A DNA stretch of 64,000 bases, from the NCBI RefSeq assembly GCF_030499535.1, contig NZ_JASTLB010000004.1, positions 310,001 through 374,000 on the forward strand, read 5' to 3'. The translations under genes and the position numbers were made by a program. Shown here one piece after another: positions 7,863 to 16,788 of the stretch; position 1 is the stretch's first letter; each line of letters starts with the position of its first letter. Source of the DNA: Streptomyces sp. TG1A-8. Its GTDB lineage: Bacteria; Actinomycetota; Actinomycetes; Streptomycetales; Streptomycetaceae. Under the pieces are notes generated by a model that saw only the letters and a list, made by a program, of their open reading frames with translations, was not told the DNA's origin and did not search any database.

Positions 7863-9650
7863 ATGGACGACGATCCGCAGGCAGGCATACACACGGGCAC
7901 CACGACCGCCGTGGATCCGCCCCCCGTGACGGCACCTCCGCACACCGTGCCGCTGCAAGCACGTCTGCCGGACGCCGCGCCGCCGCAGTGGCACCGGGGC
8001 ATGACCTTGATCGCCACGATCAGCCTGTTCATCGGCACCCGGGCCGCGTGGACCAGCGCGATGCTGTCCGCGCCGCCCGTCGCTGCCGTGATCTCCGTCT
8101 GTTACGCCGGGATCTTCGTCGCCGGGGTGTGCACCCTGGCGGTACGCAGTCGCAGGGCGCTGGCCCGGGTCGACGTCGGCGTGCTCGTGCTGGCGGTCAC
8201 GCTGGCGCTGTGCGGGTACTGGCTCTACCACGCGGGCAACGACGAGGGGGCGCTCACCGCGCAGGCGGCGAGCGAGATCCTGCACGGACACCCGATCTAC
8301 GGGCAGCCCTGGCCGTGGCTGTTCGGCACGCCGAGGGTCGGCATCACCAAGACGATGTCCGGCGGCGCCGACTACACCTACGGCTATCCGCCGCTGACCG
8401 CCCTGCTCGCCGCCCCCGTCCACGCCGTTCTCCACTCGACGGCGGCCGCGACCCTGGTGACCACCGGGGCTCTCCTGACGGGCACCGTGGTGCTGTGGCT
8501 CCTGCTCCCGGCGCCCTGGCGGTCGGCGGCCACCGCCGTGTGCCTGGGCTTCGGGTTCCTGCCCACCTACGCCCATGCCGGCTACCCGGCCATCACCGCA
8601 CTCGCCCTGCTCGTGCCGGCCGTCGTCCGCTGGCACGGTACCGGCGCGGGCGGGCGGCTCGGGCGGCACGGCGCACTGCGCGCCGTCTGCCTCGGCCTGG
8701 CCTGCGCCGCCCAGCAACTGGCCTGGTTCCTGGCGCCGTTTCTGCTCGTCGGCATCTACGCCGTCCGGCGCGGCGAACTCGGACACCGCCAGGCCCTCGC
8801 CACCACCGCCCGGTACACCGGAGGCGCGTTCCTGGCCTGGCTGCTGACCAACGCCTACTTCATCGCCCAGGCGCCGGGCGCCTGGCTGTCCGGCAGCCTG
8901 CTGCCGCTCACCCAGAAGGCGATCCTGCACGGACAGGGCGTCACGGGCATCTCCTACTACTTCACCGACGGCAGCAGCCGCCTGGACTACTACTCCTACG
9001 CCAGCATCCTGCTGCTCCTCGGCCTGCTCGCCGGCACCGTGCTGTTCGTGCGGCGGCTCGGCCCGGCGCTGACCGTCCTTCCCTGGTGCGCCTTCTACTT
9101 CGCCACCCGCTCCCAGGACGGCTACTTCTTGATGATGACGCCGCTGTGGCTGGCCGCCGCCGCGACCGTCCCCTCATCCGCTCTGGCCACGGCCTGGCAG
9201 CCCCGCCTCCCCCGCGTCAGTGGCCGCCGTGCCAAAGCCGCCCTGGCCTGTGGCCTGCTGGCTCCCGCCTTCCTGTGCACGGGCGTCGCGGCCGCGAGCC
9301 CGCCCCCACTGCGCCTGACCATCGACCGGACGGCGATCGCCGACCGGTCCCCGCACCGTCCGGGGATCACCTCACTGGTCGTCCAGGCCACCAACACCAC
9401 CGGCACCGCCATCGCCCCGCACTTCGCCACCCGCACGGGGCAGGGCGCCTCCGGCTGGTGGTCCGTCGGGTCCGGCCCCGCCGTCCTGCGCCCGCACGCC
9501 CGAGCCCGGTACGTCCTGCGAGCCCCGGGCGGCTTCCACGCCCTGCCCGGCGGCACACACCCACGCATCTCACTCATAGCGGTCTCCGGCACACCGATGA
9601 CCATAACCACCACCCCGATTCCACTGCCGGTCCCGGGCGGCAGCGCATGA
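7863..9650 (+). CDS. GT-C superfamily membrane glycosyltransferase (595 aa)
   Basis: A polytopic membrane protein with about ten hydrophobic segments. The first extracytoplasmic loop carries an acidic pair (HAGNDEGALTAQAASEI), and YGYPPLTALLAAP is typical of ArnT/PMT/GT87-like enzymes that use polyprenyl-phosphate sugars as donors. The last ~110 residues form a soluble beta-rich tail outside the membrane. ATG 7863 is preferred over upstream starts because AGGGAG lies nine bases before it. It is probably the partner of the divergent polyprenol-phosphate mannose synthase. The acceptor (protein, lipid or polymer) is unknown. Confidence 0.8.
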   Translation: MDDDPQAGIHTGTTTAVDPPPVTAPPHTVPLQARLPDAAPPQWHRGMTLIATISLFIGTRAAWTSAMLSAPPVAAVISVCYAGIFVAGVCTLAVRSRRALARVDVGVLVLAVTLALCGYWLYHAGNDEGALTAQAASEILHGHPIYGQPWPWLFGTPRVGITKTMSGGADYTYGYPPLTALLAAPVHAVLHSTAAATLVTTGALLTGTVVLWLLLPAPWRSAATAVCLGFGFLPTYAHAGYPAITALALLVPAVVRWHGTGAGGRLGRHGALRAVCLGLACAAQQLAWFLAPFLLVGIYAVRRGELGHRQALATTARYTGGAFLAWLLTNAYFIAQAPGAWLSGSLLPLTQKAILHGQGVTGISYYFTDGSSRLDYYSYASILLLLGLLAGTVLFVRRLGPALTVLPWCAFYFATRSQDGYFLMMTPLWLAAAATVPSSALATAWQPRLPRVSGRRAKAALACGLLAPAFLCTGVAAASPPPLRLTIDRTAIADRSPHRPGITSLVVQATNTTGTAIAPHFATRTGQGASGWWSVGSGPAVLRPHARARYVLRAPGGFHALPGGTHPRISLIAVSGTPMTITTTPIPLPVPGGSA

Positions 9651-9691
9651 CCGGCGGCAAGCACCGTGCGAAAGGAACAAGAACAACACCC

Positions 9692-10531
9692 ATGACGTCC
9701 TCCGTGAACCGTGATGTCGCGCCATCGTTCCGAGCCATGGGGACAGCGCAGCTCCAGCAGGAGCAACCCCCGCTCGGCATACGCCACATGGCGAGCAAGG
9801 TCCCCGAAGTCACCTTCTACTTCTGGGTCATCAAAGTCCTGACCACCGGCATGGGAGAGACGGCCTCCGACTTCCTCGCCCACCTGCTGGGCCCCATCCC
9901 CGCCGTCGCCCTCGGCGGCCTCGCCTTCGCCGCCTCACTCGCCCTTCAGCTCTCCGTGCGGCGGTACGTGCCATGGATCTACTGGACGGCCATCGTCATG
10001 GTCAGCGTCTTCGGCACCATGGCGGCCGACGTGCTGCACGTGGGCCTGGGCGTCCCGTACACGTTGTCCACCCCCCTGTTCCTGACCGCTCTCGCGGCGG
10101 TCTTCGCGACCTGGTACGCGAGTGAGAGGACGCTCTCCATCCACAGCGTCCACACCCGCCGCAGGGAGTTGTTCTACTGGGCCGCCGTGCTCGCGACCTT
10201 CGCCCTGGGCACGGCGGCGGGCGACCTGACCGCCACCACCGCGGGCCTCGGATACCTCGGCTCCGGCGTCGTGTTCGCCGCCGTGATCGCCGTCCCGGTC
10301 GTCGCCCACCGGTGGCTGGGGCTGAACGCGATCGCCGCCTTCTGGTCCGCCTATGTGGTGACCAGGCCGCTCGGCGCCTCCTTCGCGGACTGGATGGCGG
10401 TCTCCTCCGCCCGTGGCGGCCTCGGCCTGGGCCTGGGCCCCGTCACCCTCGGCTGGACGATCGCGATCCTCGGCCTCGTCGGCTACCTCGCCGTGAGCGG
10501 CAAGGACGTTGCCACGATCGGCGTCAGGTGA
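9692..10531 (+). CDS. COG4705-type membrane protein (279 aa)
   Basis: An integral membrane protein with about eight transmembrane helices after a ~40-residue cytoplasmic N-terminus. The repeated pattern VPEVTFYFWVIKVLTTGMGE and FYWAAVLATFALGTAAGDL is the duplicated signature of COG4705 proteins. No biochemical function is firmly assigned to this family. It lies 41 bases after the GT-C gene and probably belongs to its transcript. The ribosome site at ATG 9692 is weak (AAAGGA about 15 bases away). A C-terminal fragment of a second family member occurs at 16.13-16.30 kb on the other strand. Confidence 0.75.
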   Translation: MTSSVNRDVAPSFRAMGTAQLQQEQPPLGIRHMASKVPEVTFYFWVIKVLTTGMGETASDFLAHLLGPIPAVALGGLAFAASLALQLSVRRYVPWIYWTAIVMVSVFGTMAADVLHVGLGVPYTLSTPLFLTALAAVFATWYASERTLSIHSVHTRRRELFYWAAVLATFALGTAAGDLTATTAGLGYLGSGVVFAAVIAVPVVAHRWLGLNAIAAFWSAYVVTRPLGASFADWMAVSSARGGLGLGLGPVTLGWTIAILGLVGYLAVSGKDVATIGVR

Positions 10532-10668
10532 ACGCGAAGGCGAACGCCTCGGTGAAGAAGACCCGGTGACGCCGTAAGCGGCGGGCGGATCCGGTAGCGG
10601 CGGGCCCGCACGGGGGAAGCGCGCCCGCCCTGCGCAGCGGCCCGCGGCACCTCCCCAAGAGGGTCCGC

Positions 10669-11601
10669 TCAGCGCGGCACCTCGCCCTGGGCGACCTCCA
10701 CCTCGTGGTGGAACACGACCACGCCGGTCGTCGCGGCACAGGCCGAGACGACCGCGCAGGCGGCGAGGAGCAGCGCGATCCAGGAGGCGCTGCGGGGGCG
10801 CTCCGCGGGGGTCGCGAGGAGGGCCGCGACCCGCTGGGGCACGGGGCCGGTGGTCGCGGCGGAGGCGAAGTCCGGGCGGGTGGACGGTGCGGCTCGGGTG
10901 GCGAGGGCGGCGCGCGCGATGGCCTGCGCGGTCAGCCGGCGGTCGCCGACGGCGGCCGCCGCGGCCTCGTCCGCCGCCCGCTCCGCGGCGAGCTGGACGG
11001 CGTCGCGGACGCGTGGCAAACCTGGGTGACAGTGGGCCGCCAGTTCCGCGGCGAGCAGGAAGCGGTAGTGGCCGCCCGCGTTGTGCGCCCGTTCGTGGGC
11101 GAGGAGCACCTCACGCTCGGCGGGGGCGAGGGTGCGCAGCATCCCGGTGGTGACGACGATGCGGTGGGGCCGGCCCGGCAGGGCGTACGCGTCCGGGTGG
11201 GGCGAGTCGACGACGCACAGGTCGCCCGCGGCGGGGCTGCTCTCGGCCTGCCTGCGGGCGGTGCGGTAGGCGCGGATCTGGCGCAGGGCCGACCGCAGCA
11301 GCGTCCAGGCGCTGACCGTGAGCACGCCGGTGGCCACCGCGGCCACGGGCAGGACGAGGGCGTTCGGCGGCGTGTGCAACGGGTGGACGAGCTCGCCGAG
11401 CGGGGCGAACAGCGGGAGGGCGAGCAGGCCGGTCAGGACCAGTGCGCCCAGTGCGGACACGGAGGCACCGGCCAGCACGGTCGCGGTGAGGGTGAGCGCC
11501 CGGAGCGCGGCGACGGGGTGGAGACGGTCGAGCGCGCGCCCGGCGAGACCGTGGACGGCGAAGGGCAGGAGCAACGGGGGGACCAGCAGCAGGACGTTCA
11601 T
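10669..11601 (-). CDS. M56-family membrane metalloprotease (copy 2)
   Basis: A 310-residue BlaR-like membrane protease. N-terminal transmembrane helices span roughly residues 3-20, 33-60 and 85-110. The zinc motif is HERAH (LLAHERAHNAGGHYRF), and a last transmembrane helix lies near the C-terminus (IALLLAACAVVSACAATTG). There is no large extracytoplasmic sensor domain. The start overlaps the stop of the upstream blaI copy (ATGA), so repressor and protease are coupled. It is a clear paralogue of the 5.7-kb pair and faces it from the other end of the envelope locus. Confidence 0.9.
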   Translation of the reverse strand: MNVLLLVPPLLLPFAVHGLAGRALDRLHPVAALRALTLTATVLAGASVSALGALVLTGLLALPLFAPLGELVHPLHTPPNALVLPVAAVATGVLTVSAWTLLRSALRQIRAYRTARRQAESSPAAGDLCVVDSPHPDAYALPGRPHRIVVTTGMLRTLAPAEREVLLAHERAHNAGGHYRFLLAAELAAHCHPGLPRVRDAVQLAAERAADEAAAAAVGDRRLTAQAIARAALATRAAPSTRPDFASAATTGPVPQRVAALLATPAERPRSASWIALLLAACAVVSACAATTGVVVFHHEVEVAQGEVPR

Positions 11602-11969
11602 CGCTCACCCGATTCCAGGAGTTCGCGCAGTACGCGCTCGTCGCCGGAGCTGAGCCGGGCGACGAAGCGGGCCAGGACCGTCTCGCGGTCGGTGTCCCGC
11701 TCCAGTTCGCTGTGCATGCGGCGGGCGGTGAGGCCGGGGGCGTCCTCGACGGGGTAGTACGCGTAGCCGCGGCCCTGCCGCTCGCGGCCGACGACGCCCT
11801 TGTCGTGCAGGCGGGTCAGGATCGTCGTCACGGTGGTGCGGGCCAGGTCGACGGCGAGGTCGGTCTGCATCTGGCCCGGTGTACGCGGCCCGTCGGCGGA
11901 CCACAGCGCGGCCATGACGCTGGCCTCGAGCTCGCCCGCCGGCCGGCGTTCGTCCTTCGCTTCGGTCAT
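11598..11969 (-). CDS. BlaI/MecI-family transcriptional repressor (copy 2)
   Basis: A 123-residue winged-helix protein: LEASVMAALWSADGPRTPGQM, recognition helix ARTTVTTILTRLHDKGVVG, wing GRGYAYYP, C-terminal helices DTDRETVLARFVARL. ATG 11969 is chosen over GTG 11984 because GAGGA sits about nine bases upstream. Two CTACA-TGTAG-type sites lie just upstream at 11994-12028, as expected for autoregulation, and also control access to the divergent DedA operon. The M56 protease gene follows with a 4-base overlap. Confidence 0.93.
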   Translation of the reverse strand: MTEAKDERRPAGELEASVMAALWSADGPRTPGQMQTDLAVDLARTTVTTILTRLHDKGVVGRERQGRGYAYYPVEDAPGLTARRMHSELERDTDRETVLARFVARLSSGDERVLRELLESGER

Positions 11970-11993
11970 GGGAACGATCCTCACCCCGTCTTC

Positions 11994-12028
11994 GTCTACA
12001 GTGCAGTAGACCGTCTACAGGATTGTAG
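11994..12028. promoter_or_regulatory. Paired BlaI-type operators, blaI copy 2 / dedA divergent promoter
   Basis: Two adjacent dyads: CTACA-GTGC-AGTAG (within a GTCTAC...GTAGAC palindrome, 11994-12011) and CTACA-GGAT-TGTAG (12015-12028). The half-sites match the operator at 7814. Their place between blaI and the rightward dedA operon suggests one regulon covering both sides. Confidence 0.75.
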
Positions 12029-12084
12029 TCGGCCGGGTGCCGTGTCCGCGTGCTCCCGTCCGTCCAGTATGAGAGGGCTCGCGT

Positions 12085-12768
12085 ATGACAGGGCTCGCGA
12101 CCGTGGCCGCAGCTGCGGCGCCGCAGCTGGCAGTGAATGTCCTCAGTGCACAGTCCCTGCTGTCCGCCTTCGGCGTGCTGGGGGTCGGCGTGGTGCTGTT
12201 CGCCGAGACAGGGCTGCTGATCGGCTTCTTCCTGCCCGGCGACTCCCTGCTGTTCACAGCCGGTCTGCTGTGCACCGGGACGGCCCCCGGCGGGTTGCGG
12301 CTGTCCCTGGCACCGCTGCTGGCCGTCGCCGCCGTGGGTGCGCTGGCCGGTTCGCAGTGCGGCTACCTGATCGGGCGGAAGGCCGGCGGAGCGCTGCTCG
12401 CCCGCAGCCGCTCGGCCCGTCTCCAGGAAGGGGCCCGTCGCGCGGAGGAGCTGCTGGAGCGGTACGGGCACGCGAAGGCGATCGTGCTGGCCCGGTTCGT
12501 GCCGGTGGTGCGCACGGTACTCAATCCCCTCGCGGGCGCCCTGCGCGTACCCATAGGGACGTTCACCGTGTGGCAGGCGGCCGGCGGGCTCGTCTGGAGC
12601 CTGGGGCTCATCCTCGCCGGGTACGCCCTCGGCTCGTCCGTCCCCAACGTGGACCGCTATCTGCTCCCCATGGTCGGAGTGATCGTCGCCCTGTCGCTGG
12701 TTCCGCTCGTCGCCGAGCTGTACCGCTCCCGCCGGGCGGCCGTCGGGCAGAAGGGAGCCGAGGGGTGA
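12085..12768 (+). CDS. DedA-family (VTT domain) membrane protein
   Basis: A 227-residue polytopic protein with the SNARE-associated/DedA signatures: ETGLLIGFFLPGDSLLF in the first re-entrant segment, then GSQCGYLIGRKAGG and ARFVPVVRTVLNPLAGAL with the conserved Arg-Phe-x-Pro. DedA proteins are membrane transporters or flippases; members of the family recycle undecaprenyl phosphate. First gene of a rightward operon with two PAP2 phosphatases and a two-component system, and controlled by the BlaI-type operators upstream. Confidence 0.9.
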   Translation: MTGLATVAAAAAPQLAVNVLSAQSLLSAFGVLGVGVVLFAETGLLIGFFLPGDSLLFTAGLLCTGTAPGGLRLSLAPLLAVAAVGALAGSQCGYLIGRKAGGALLARSRSARLQEGARRAEELLERYGHAKAIVLARFVPVVRTVLNPLAGALRVPIGTFTVWQAAGGLVWSLGLILAGYALGSSVPNVDRYLLPMVGVIVALSLVPLVAELYRSRRAAVGQKGAEG

Positions 12769-13370
12769 TGCTCGCCTTCGACGGGGCCAGGATCGACGGC
12801 TCCGCCTACACCGACGTGGTGGACCTCGCCCACCGCTCCCCGGCGTGGCTGGACGGCCTGGTGTCCGCCTGGTCGACGTACGGCCTGGGCCTGTTCGCCG
12901 TCCTCATGGTCGTGGGCTGGTGGCGGGCACGGCACGCGGGCGCCCGTGCGGCGGTGGTGGCACTGGCCGCGCCGGTGACCGTCGTCGTGGCGTACGCGGT
13001 GAACGACGCGCTGAAACTGGTGGTGCGCGAGGACCGGCCCTGTCAGAGCCTGCGGGTGGTGACGCTGGAGGCGTGTCCGGCGCCGGGGGACTGGTCGTTC
13101 CCCAGTAACCACGCGGCGATAGCCGCAGCGGCCGCCGTCGCGCTCCTCTTCGTCTCCCGTCGCCTCGGTACCGTCGCGGCGGTGGCCGCCGTGGTGATGG
13201 CCGCCTCCCGGATCTGGGTCGGCGCGCACTACCCGCACGACGTGGTGGCCGGTCTGGCGGTCGGGGCTGTCGTCGCGATGCTGCTGACAGCGGCGGTGCG
13301 CAGGCGTCCCGACGCGCTGGCGCGGCGGCTCACCGCGACACGGCTGAGGCCGCTGCTGGTGGCGCCGTGA
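12768..13370 (+). CDS. PAP2-family membrane phosphatase (200 aa)
   Basis: An integral membrane acid phosphatase of the PAP2/BcrC type. The three-part signature is present: KLVVREDRP, then FPSNHAA, then SRIWVGAHYPHDVVAG, with the catalytic His residues. Family members dephosphorylate undecaprenyl pyrophosphate or similar lipids outside the membrane. ATG overlaps the dedA stop (TGATG), showing tight coupling. The pairing of a pyrophosphatase with DedA fits a lipid-carrier recycling role. Confidence 0.9.
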   Translation: MLAFDGARIDGSAYTDVVDLAHRSPAWLDGLVSAWSTYGLGLFAVLMVVGWWRARHAGARAAVVALAAPVTVVVAYAVNDALKLVVREDRPCQSLRVVTLEACPAPGDWSFPSNHAAIAAAAAVALLFVSRRLGTVAAVAAVVMAASRIWVGAHYPHDVVAGLAVGAVVAMLLTAAVRRRPDALARRLTATRLRPLLVAP

Positions 13371-14140
13371 ACCGCAGGGACGTCGCTGACCTGGCCGGCT
13401 GCACGGGACTGGGCGCTCTGACGGCGTTCGGTGTCCTGCTCATGGTCGTGGTCGGCGGCGACGGCGCCGTGCAGTTCGGCGACGAGGACTTCCACTCCTG
13501 GCCTCTAGCGCACCGCCCGGCCGTCGCAGTGGCACTGGCCCAGGGTGTCACCGCCACGGGGACGGGTGTGGTCCCGTACGTGCTGGCCGCCCTGGCGGGC
13601 CTCGTCGCCGCTCGGACGCTACGCGGCCGTCTGGTCACCGTCGCCCTCTGCGCGGCCTGTCTCGGGGCCGGGCAGGCCGTCCGGTACGGCGTGATGGAGC
13701 TGACAGCCCGGTCCCGCCCGCCACGGGTGGACTGGGTGACGCACGCCTCGGGATGGTCGTTCCCCTCCGGCTACGCGACGACCGCCACCCTCACCGCAGG
13801 TCCACTCGTTATCGCGGTGCTCGTGCGCGGCCCCCGCGGCAGAACCCCGCTCGCCCTCGCCGCCTGCTGCTGGGGCGCGCTGGTCGGCCTGACCCGCGTC
13901 TACCTCGGCGTGCACTGGTTCACCGACGTCCTCGGCGGCTGGCTGTTCGGCCTCGGCTGGCTGGGGCTGTGCCTCGCCGCCACGGCCAGGTGGCTGCCCG
14001 AGCAGGTCCTCGCCGATACGGGACAACCGGCAGCGGAGGACGCCGCCGCTGCCGGTCCGCCCCAGGAACAGCCACGAGAACAGGTGAAGCACCATGCGCC
14101 CCAAGATCCTGGTCGTCGAGGACGATCACGCCCTGCGTGA
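13367..14140 (+). CDS. PAP2-family membrane phosphatase, second (257 aa)
   Basis: Six transmembrane segments and the PAP2 motif set: TARSRPPRVDW, GWSFPSGYATT and TRVYLGVHWFTDVLGGW. The catalytic His in the third motif is conserved, while the second motif has Tyr where His is common (PSGY rather than PSGH), which may alter activity. GTG overlaps the previous stop. The C-terminal ~40 residues are polar and overlap the response-regulator start by 47 bases, an unusually long overlap, so a shorter product is possible. Confidence 0.82.
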   Translation: MNRRDVADLAGCTGLGALTAFGVLLMVVVGGDGAVQFGDEDFHSWPLAHRPAVAVALAQGVTATGTGVVPYVLAALAGLVAARTLRGRLVTVALCAACLGAGQAVRYGVMELTARSRPPRVDWVTHASGWSFPSGYATTATLTAGPLVIAVLVRGPRGRTPLALAACCWGALVGLTRVYLGVHWFTDVLGGWLFGLGWLGLCLAATARWLPEQVLADTGQPAAEDAAAAGPPQEQPREQVKHHAPQDPGRRGRSRPA

Positions 14141-14756
14141 CGTGCTGCTGCGCGGCCTGCGCGACGAGGACTTCGACGCCGTGCCCGCGCAGGACGGCGC
14201 GACCGCCCTGCGCCTGGCCGGTGACGGCTTTGCCGGCGCCGTCCTCGATGTAGGGCTGCCCGACGCGGACGGGCGGGACGTCTGCCAGGCGATGAGGGCG
14301 AACGGATTCCTCTCGCCTGTCATCTTCCTGACTGCCCATCACCGGCTCACCGACCGGTTCAGCAAATTCTCCGCCGGCGGCGACGACTACCTGCCCAAAC
14401 CCTTCCACTTGGCCGAACTCGCCGCGCGGCTGCGGGCCGCCGTCAAACGCGGCGGGCCTCGCCCGGCCGCCGCGGCCGGAGACCTGGTCCTGGACGCCGT
14501 CCGGCACCGCCTCACCGTGCGCGGCACCCGCGTCGGCCTGACCCCCACGGAGTTCCGTCTGCTGGCCGCGCTCATGGCCGCGTCCGGCGACATCGTCAGC
14601 CGCCGTGAGCTGATCAGAGCCGGCTGGCCCGAGGGGGCACACGTCAGTGACAACACCCTCGACCAGTACCTGACCCGGTTGCGCCGCAAGCTCCGGGACA
14701 GCGGCAGCGCGCTGACCGTCACGACCGCCCGCGGAATCGGCCACTGCCTGTCATGA
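14094..14756 (+). CDS. OmpR-family response regulator
   Basis: A 220-residue two-domain regulator. The receiver domain (residues 1-115) has the acidic pair in ILVVEDDH, phospho-acceptor Asp in VLDVGLPDADG, Thr in FLTAHHR and Lys in YLPKPF. The C-terminal winged helix (residues ~125-218) ends with VTTARGIGHCL. Its likely kinase gene follows with a 4-base overlap but is broken, so this regulator may now be an orphan or be phosphorylated by another kinase. Confidence 0.92.
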   Translation: MRPKILVVEDDHALRDVLLRGLRDEDFDAVPAQDGATALRLAGDGFAGAVLDVGLPDADGRDVCQAMRANGFLSPVIFLTAHHRLTDRFSKFSAGGDDYLPKPFHLAELAARLRAAVKRGGPRPAAAAGDLVLDAVRHRLTVRGTRVGLTPTEFRLLAALMAASGDIVSRRELIRAGWPEGAHVSDNTLDQYLTRLRRKLRDSGSALTVTTARGIGHCLS

Positions 14757-16145
14757 CCGGGCGCCTCTCCCGGCTGGTCTCCGGGCTGATCTCCCGGCCG
14801 GTGTCACGTCTGGCGCCCCGCACGCTGCGTGGCCGGCTGTCCCTGGTGGCCCTCACCACCGCCGCTTTCGTGCTGGTGATCCTCACCGTCGTGTTCAACA
14901 CCGCCGTCCGGCAGCACCTCCAGCGCCAGGCGGACGACGAACTGCGCACCCGGGCCGCCGCCGTCGCCACCACCATCGACACCGGCCGGGCGGGAGTGCG
15001 GGTCCGGGAGACGTCGAACGACGAACTCCTCGACACGAACGTGTGGATCTACGCCGGCACGCATCTGCTCGAACGGCCGCCCTCCGCCACCGCCACCAGC
15101 CCCCTCACCCGCGCCGCCGGCCGGCTCGCCGCGCGCGGCGAGCAGCACTGCGCCACCGTCGAACACGCCGGTAGCCCGGTCCGGCTGTGCGCGCAGGCCA
15201 CAGGCAGCACCGCGGCCGTCGTCACCGCCCTCGCCCTGTCGCCCTACCGCGGTTCGGCCGACACCCTGCTCCTCGCGTCCCTCGCCCTCGACGCCGCCGT
15301 TCTCGCCTGCACCTACGTGCTGACGCGGCTGGCGGTCGGCCGAGCGCTGCGGCCCGTGAGCACCATGACGGAGCAGGCCACCCAGTGGAGCGCCGTCGCC
15401 TCCACCGAGCGCTTCGGCGCCGACCACCAGCCCACCGAACTCGCCCGCCTGGGTGCGTCCTTGGACGCGCTCCTGGACCGCATCCGCGCGGTGCTGCGCC
15501 ACGAATAGCAGCTCACCCCAGGAGCTGTCCCACGAACTGCGCACCCCGCTCAGCCGGATCATTGCCGAACTCGACTGGTAGCAGGCCCGGCCCCGCTCTG
15601 AAGCCGACACCCGTACCACCCACGCGGCCCTCGCCGACGCGGCCCGGTCCACGCGCACCATCTGCGACACCCTGCTCGACGACGCCCGGGGAAGTGCCTC
15701 CGCCGCACCCGGCACGGCCAGTGTGCTGCCCACGCTGCGCCGCCTCACCGAACGCCTCGGTGTATCCGGGCGCTTGGAGGTCGTCGTCCAGGCCATGGAC
15801 CCGGGCCTGGAAGCCGGCGTCCCGTCCGCGCTCCTCGAACGTACCGTCAGCCCCCTCCTCGACAACGCCCTGCGGTACGCGCGTTCACGCGTCAGCGTCG
15901 TAGCGGCCCGGCAGCCGGACGGCGTGACCATCGACGTCACCGACGACGGTCCCGGCGTACCACCGCAGCTCGCCGGGCAGCTGTTCCAGCCGGGCCGACG
16001 TGCCGATCCCGCCGACGGGCACGGCGGAGCGGGCCTGGGGCTGCCGCTCGCGCGGCGCCTGGCCCGCTCCGTCGGTGGTGAGGTCTCCTACAGCCCCGGT
16101 CATGCGCTCGGGACGCGGTTCGTGGTCAGCCTGCCGGCAGGGTGA
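14753..16145 (+). pseudogene. Two-component sensor histidine kinase, frameshift plus stop codon
   Basis: N-terminal part 14753-15508: a transmembrane helix near residues 30-50, an extracytoplasmic domain, a second helix and a HAMP-like linker, ending RIRAVLRHE at TAG 15506. The H-box ELSHELRTPLSRI then continues in another frame from about 15520, is stopped by an in-frame TAG at 15579, and resumes to the ATPase domain with N-box LLDNALRYA, G1 DDGPGVP and G2 GAGLGLPLARRLA, ending at 16145. Two independent lesions argue for a true pseudogene. Confidence 0.88.
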
Positions 16146-16297
16146 CCCGGTCCCGCTCGGTGACGTCCTTCCGCGTCACCGACAGGAACACGACGAGGCC
16201 GAGGATGACGGCGAGGAACAGCACACTGGTGACCACCGTACCCAGGCCGAGGCCGCCGTCCGCGGTCGGCTGGGACAGGTAGTCGCCCACCGAGGCG
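16126..16297 (-). pseudogene. C-terminal fragment of a COG4705-type membrane protein
   Basis: Reading leftward from about 16297 to the stop at 16126, the frame gives GDYLSQPTADGGLGLGT, a transmembrane helix (VLFLAVILGLVVFLSV) and a charged tail. This matches the last ~50 residues of the complete COG4705 protein at 9.7-10.5 kb but is not identical. The rest of the gene is missing, and the break coincides with the start of the EamA fragment. Confidence 0.75.
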
Positions 16298-16724
16298 CCC
16301 AACCGCCGTCGGCGTCGCCCTCGGGCTACTCGTCGGTGCGGCGTACGCCGTCTACTCCTACAGCGCCGGACGCCTCATCCGGCGGGGGGCTTCATCCCGT
16401 TCTGTGATGGGGGTGATGTTCGGTCTGGGCGGCGTCATGCTCGTGCCCGTGCTCGTGGTAACTGGAGGACCGCTACTGAGCACGCGTGCAGGGCTATTGG
16501 TGGCCGGCTATCTGGCACTGGTACCCATGGCACTTGCCTACTTTCTCTTCGGGCGGGGCCTGGGCCATGTCACGGCGAGCACGGCGGCCACCCTTATCCT
16601 GGTGGAGCCGGTGGCGGCCGCGGTGTTGAGCGTGGTGGTCGCGGGCGAACACCTGGACCCGCTCGGGTGGGCCGGGATCGTCCTGGTCGGTGTCGGAATA
16701 CTGATCCTCGACGATCGTGAATAA
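16298..16724 (+). pseudogene. EamA/DMT-family transporter, C-terminal half only
   Basis: About 140 residues of a drug/metabolite transporter: four transmembrane helices including GLLVGAAYAVYSYSAG and the typical VEPVAAAVLSVVVAGEHLDPLGWAGI, ending LILDDRE. The N-terminal EamA repeat and the start are missing, and the frame is open from the junction near 16298. An internal GTG at 16404 could give only a stub. It is the product of a deletion joining this gene to the COG4705 remnant. Confidence 0.85.
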
Positions 16725-16788
16725 TGTACGGACTCGCCTGATCTGACCCAAAAAGCTTACATTAAAAGCAAATTAAAGGATGACGACC

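Noticed and set aside
7118..9691. Very long rightward frame merging antisense of the mannose synthase, a shifted reading of the GT-C gene and the COG4705 protein
   Set aside because: Only the last 280 codons are protein-like. The rest is a GC-driven shadow with low-complexity Arg/Pro/Ala content.
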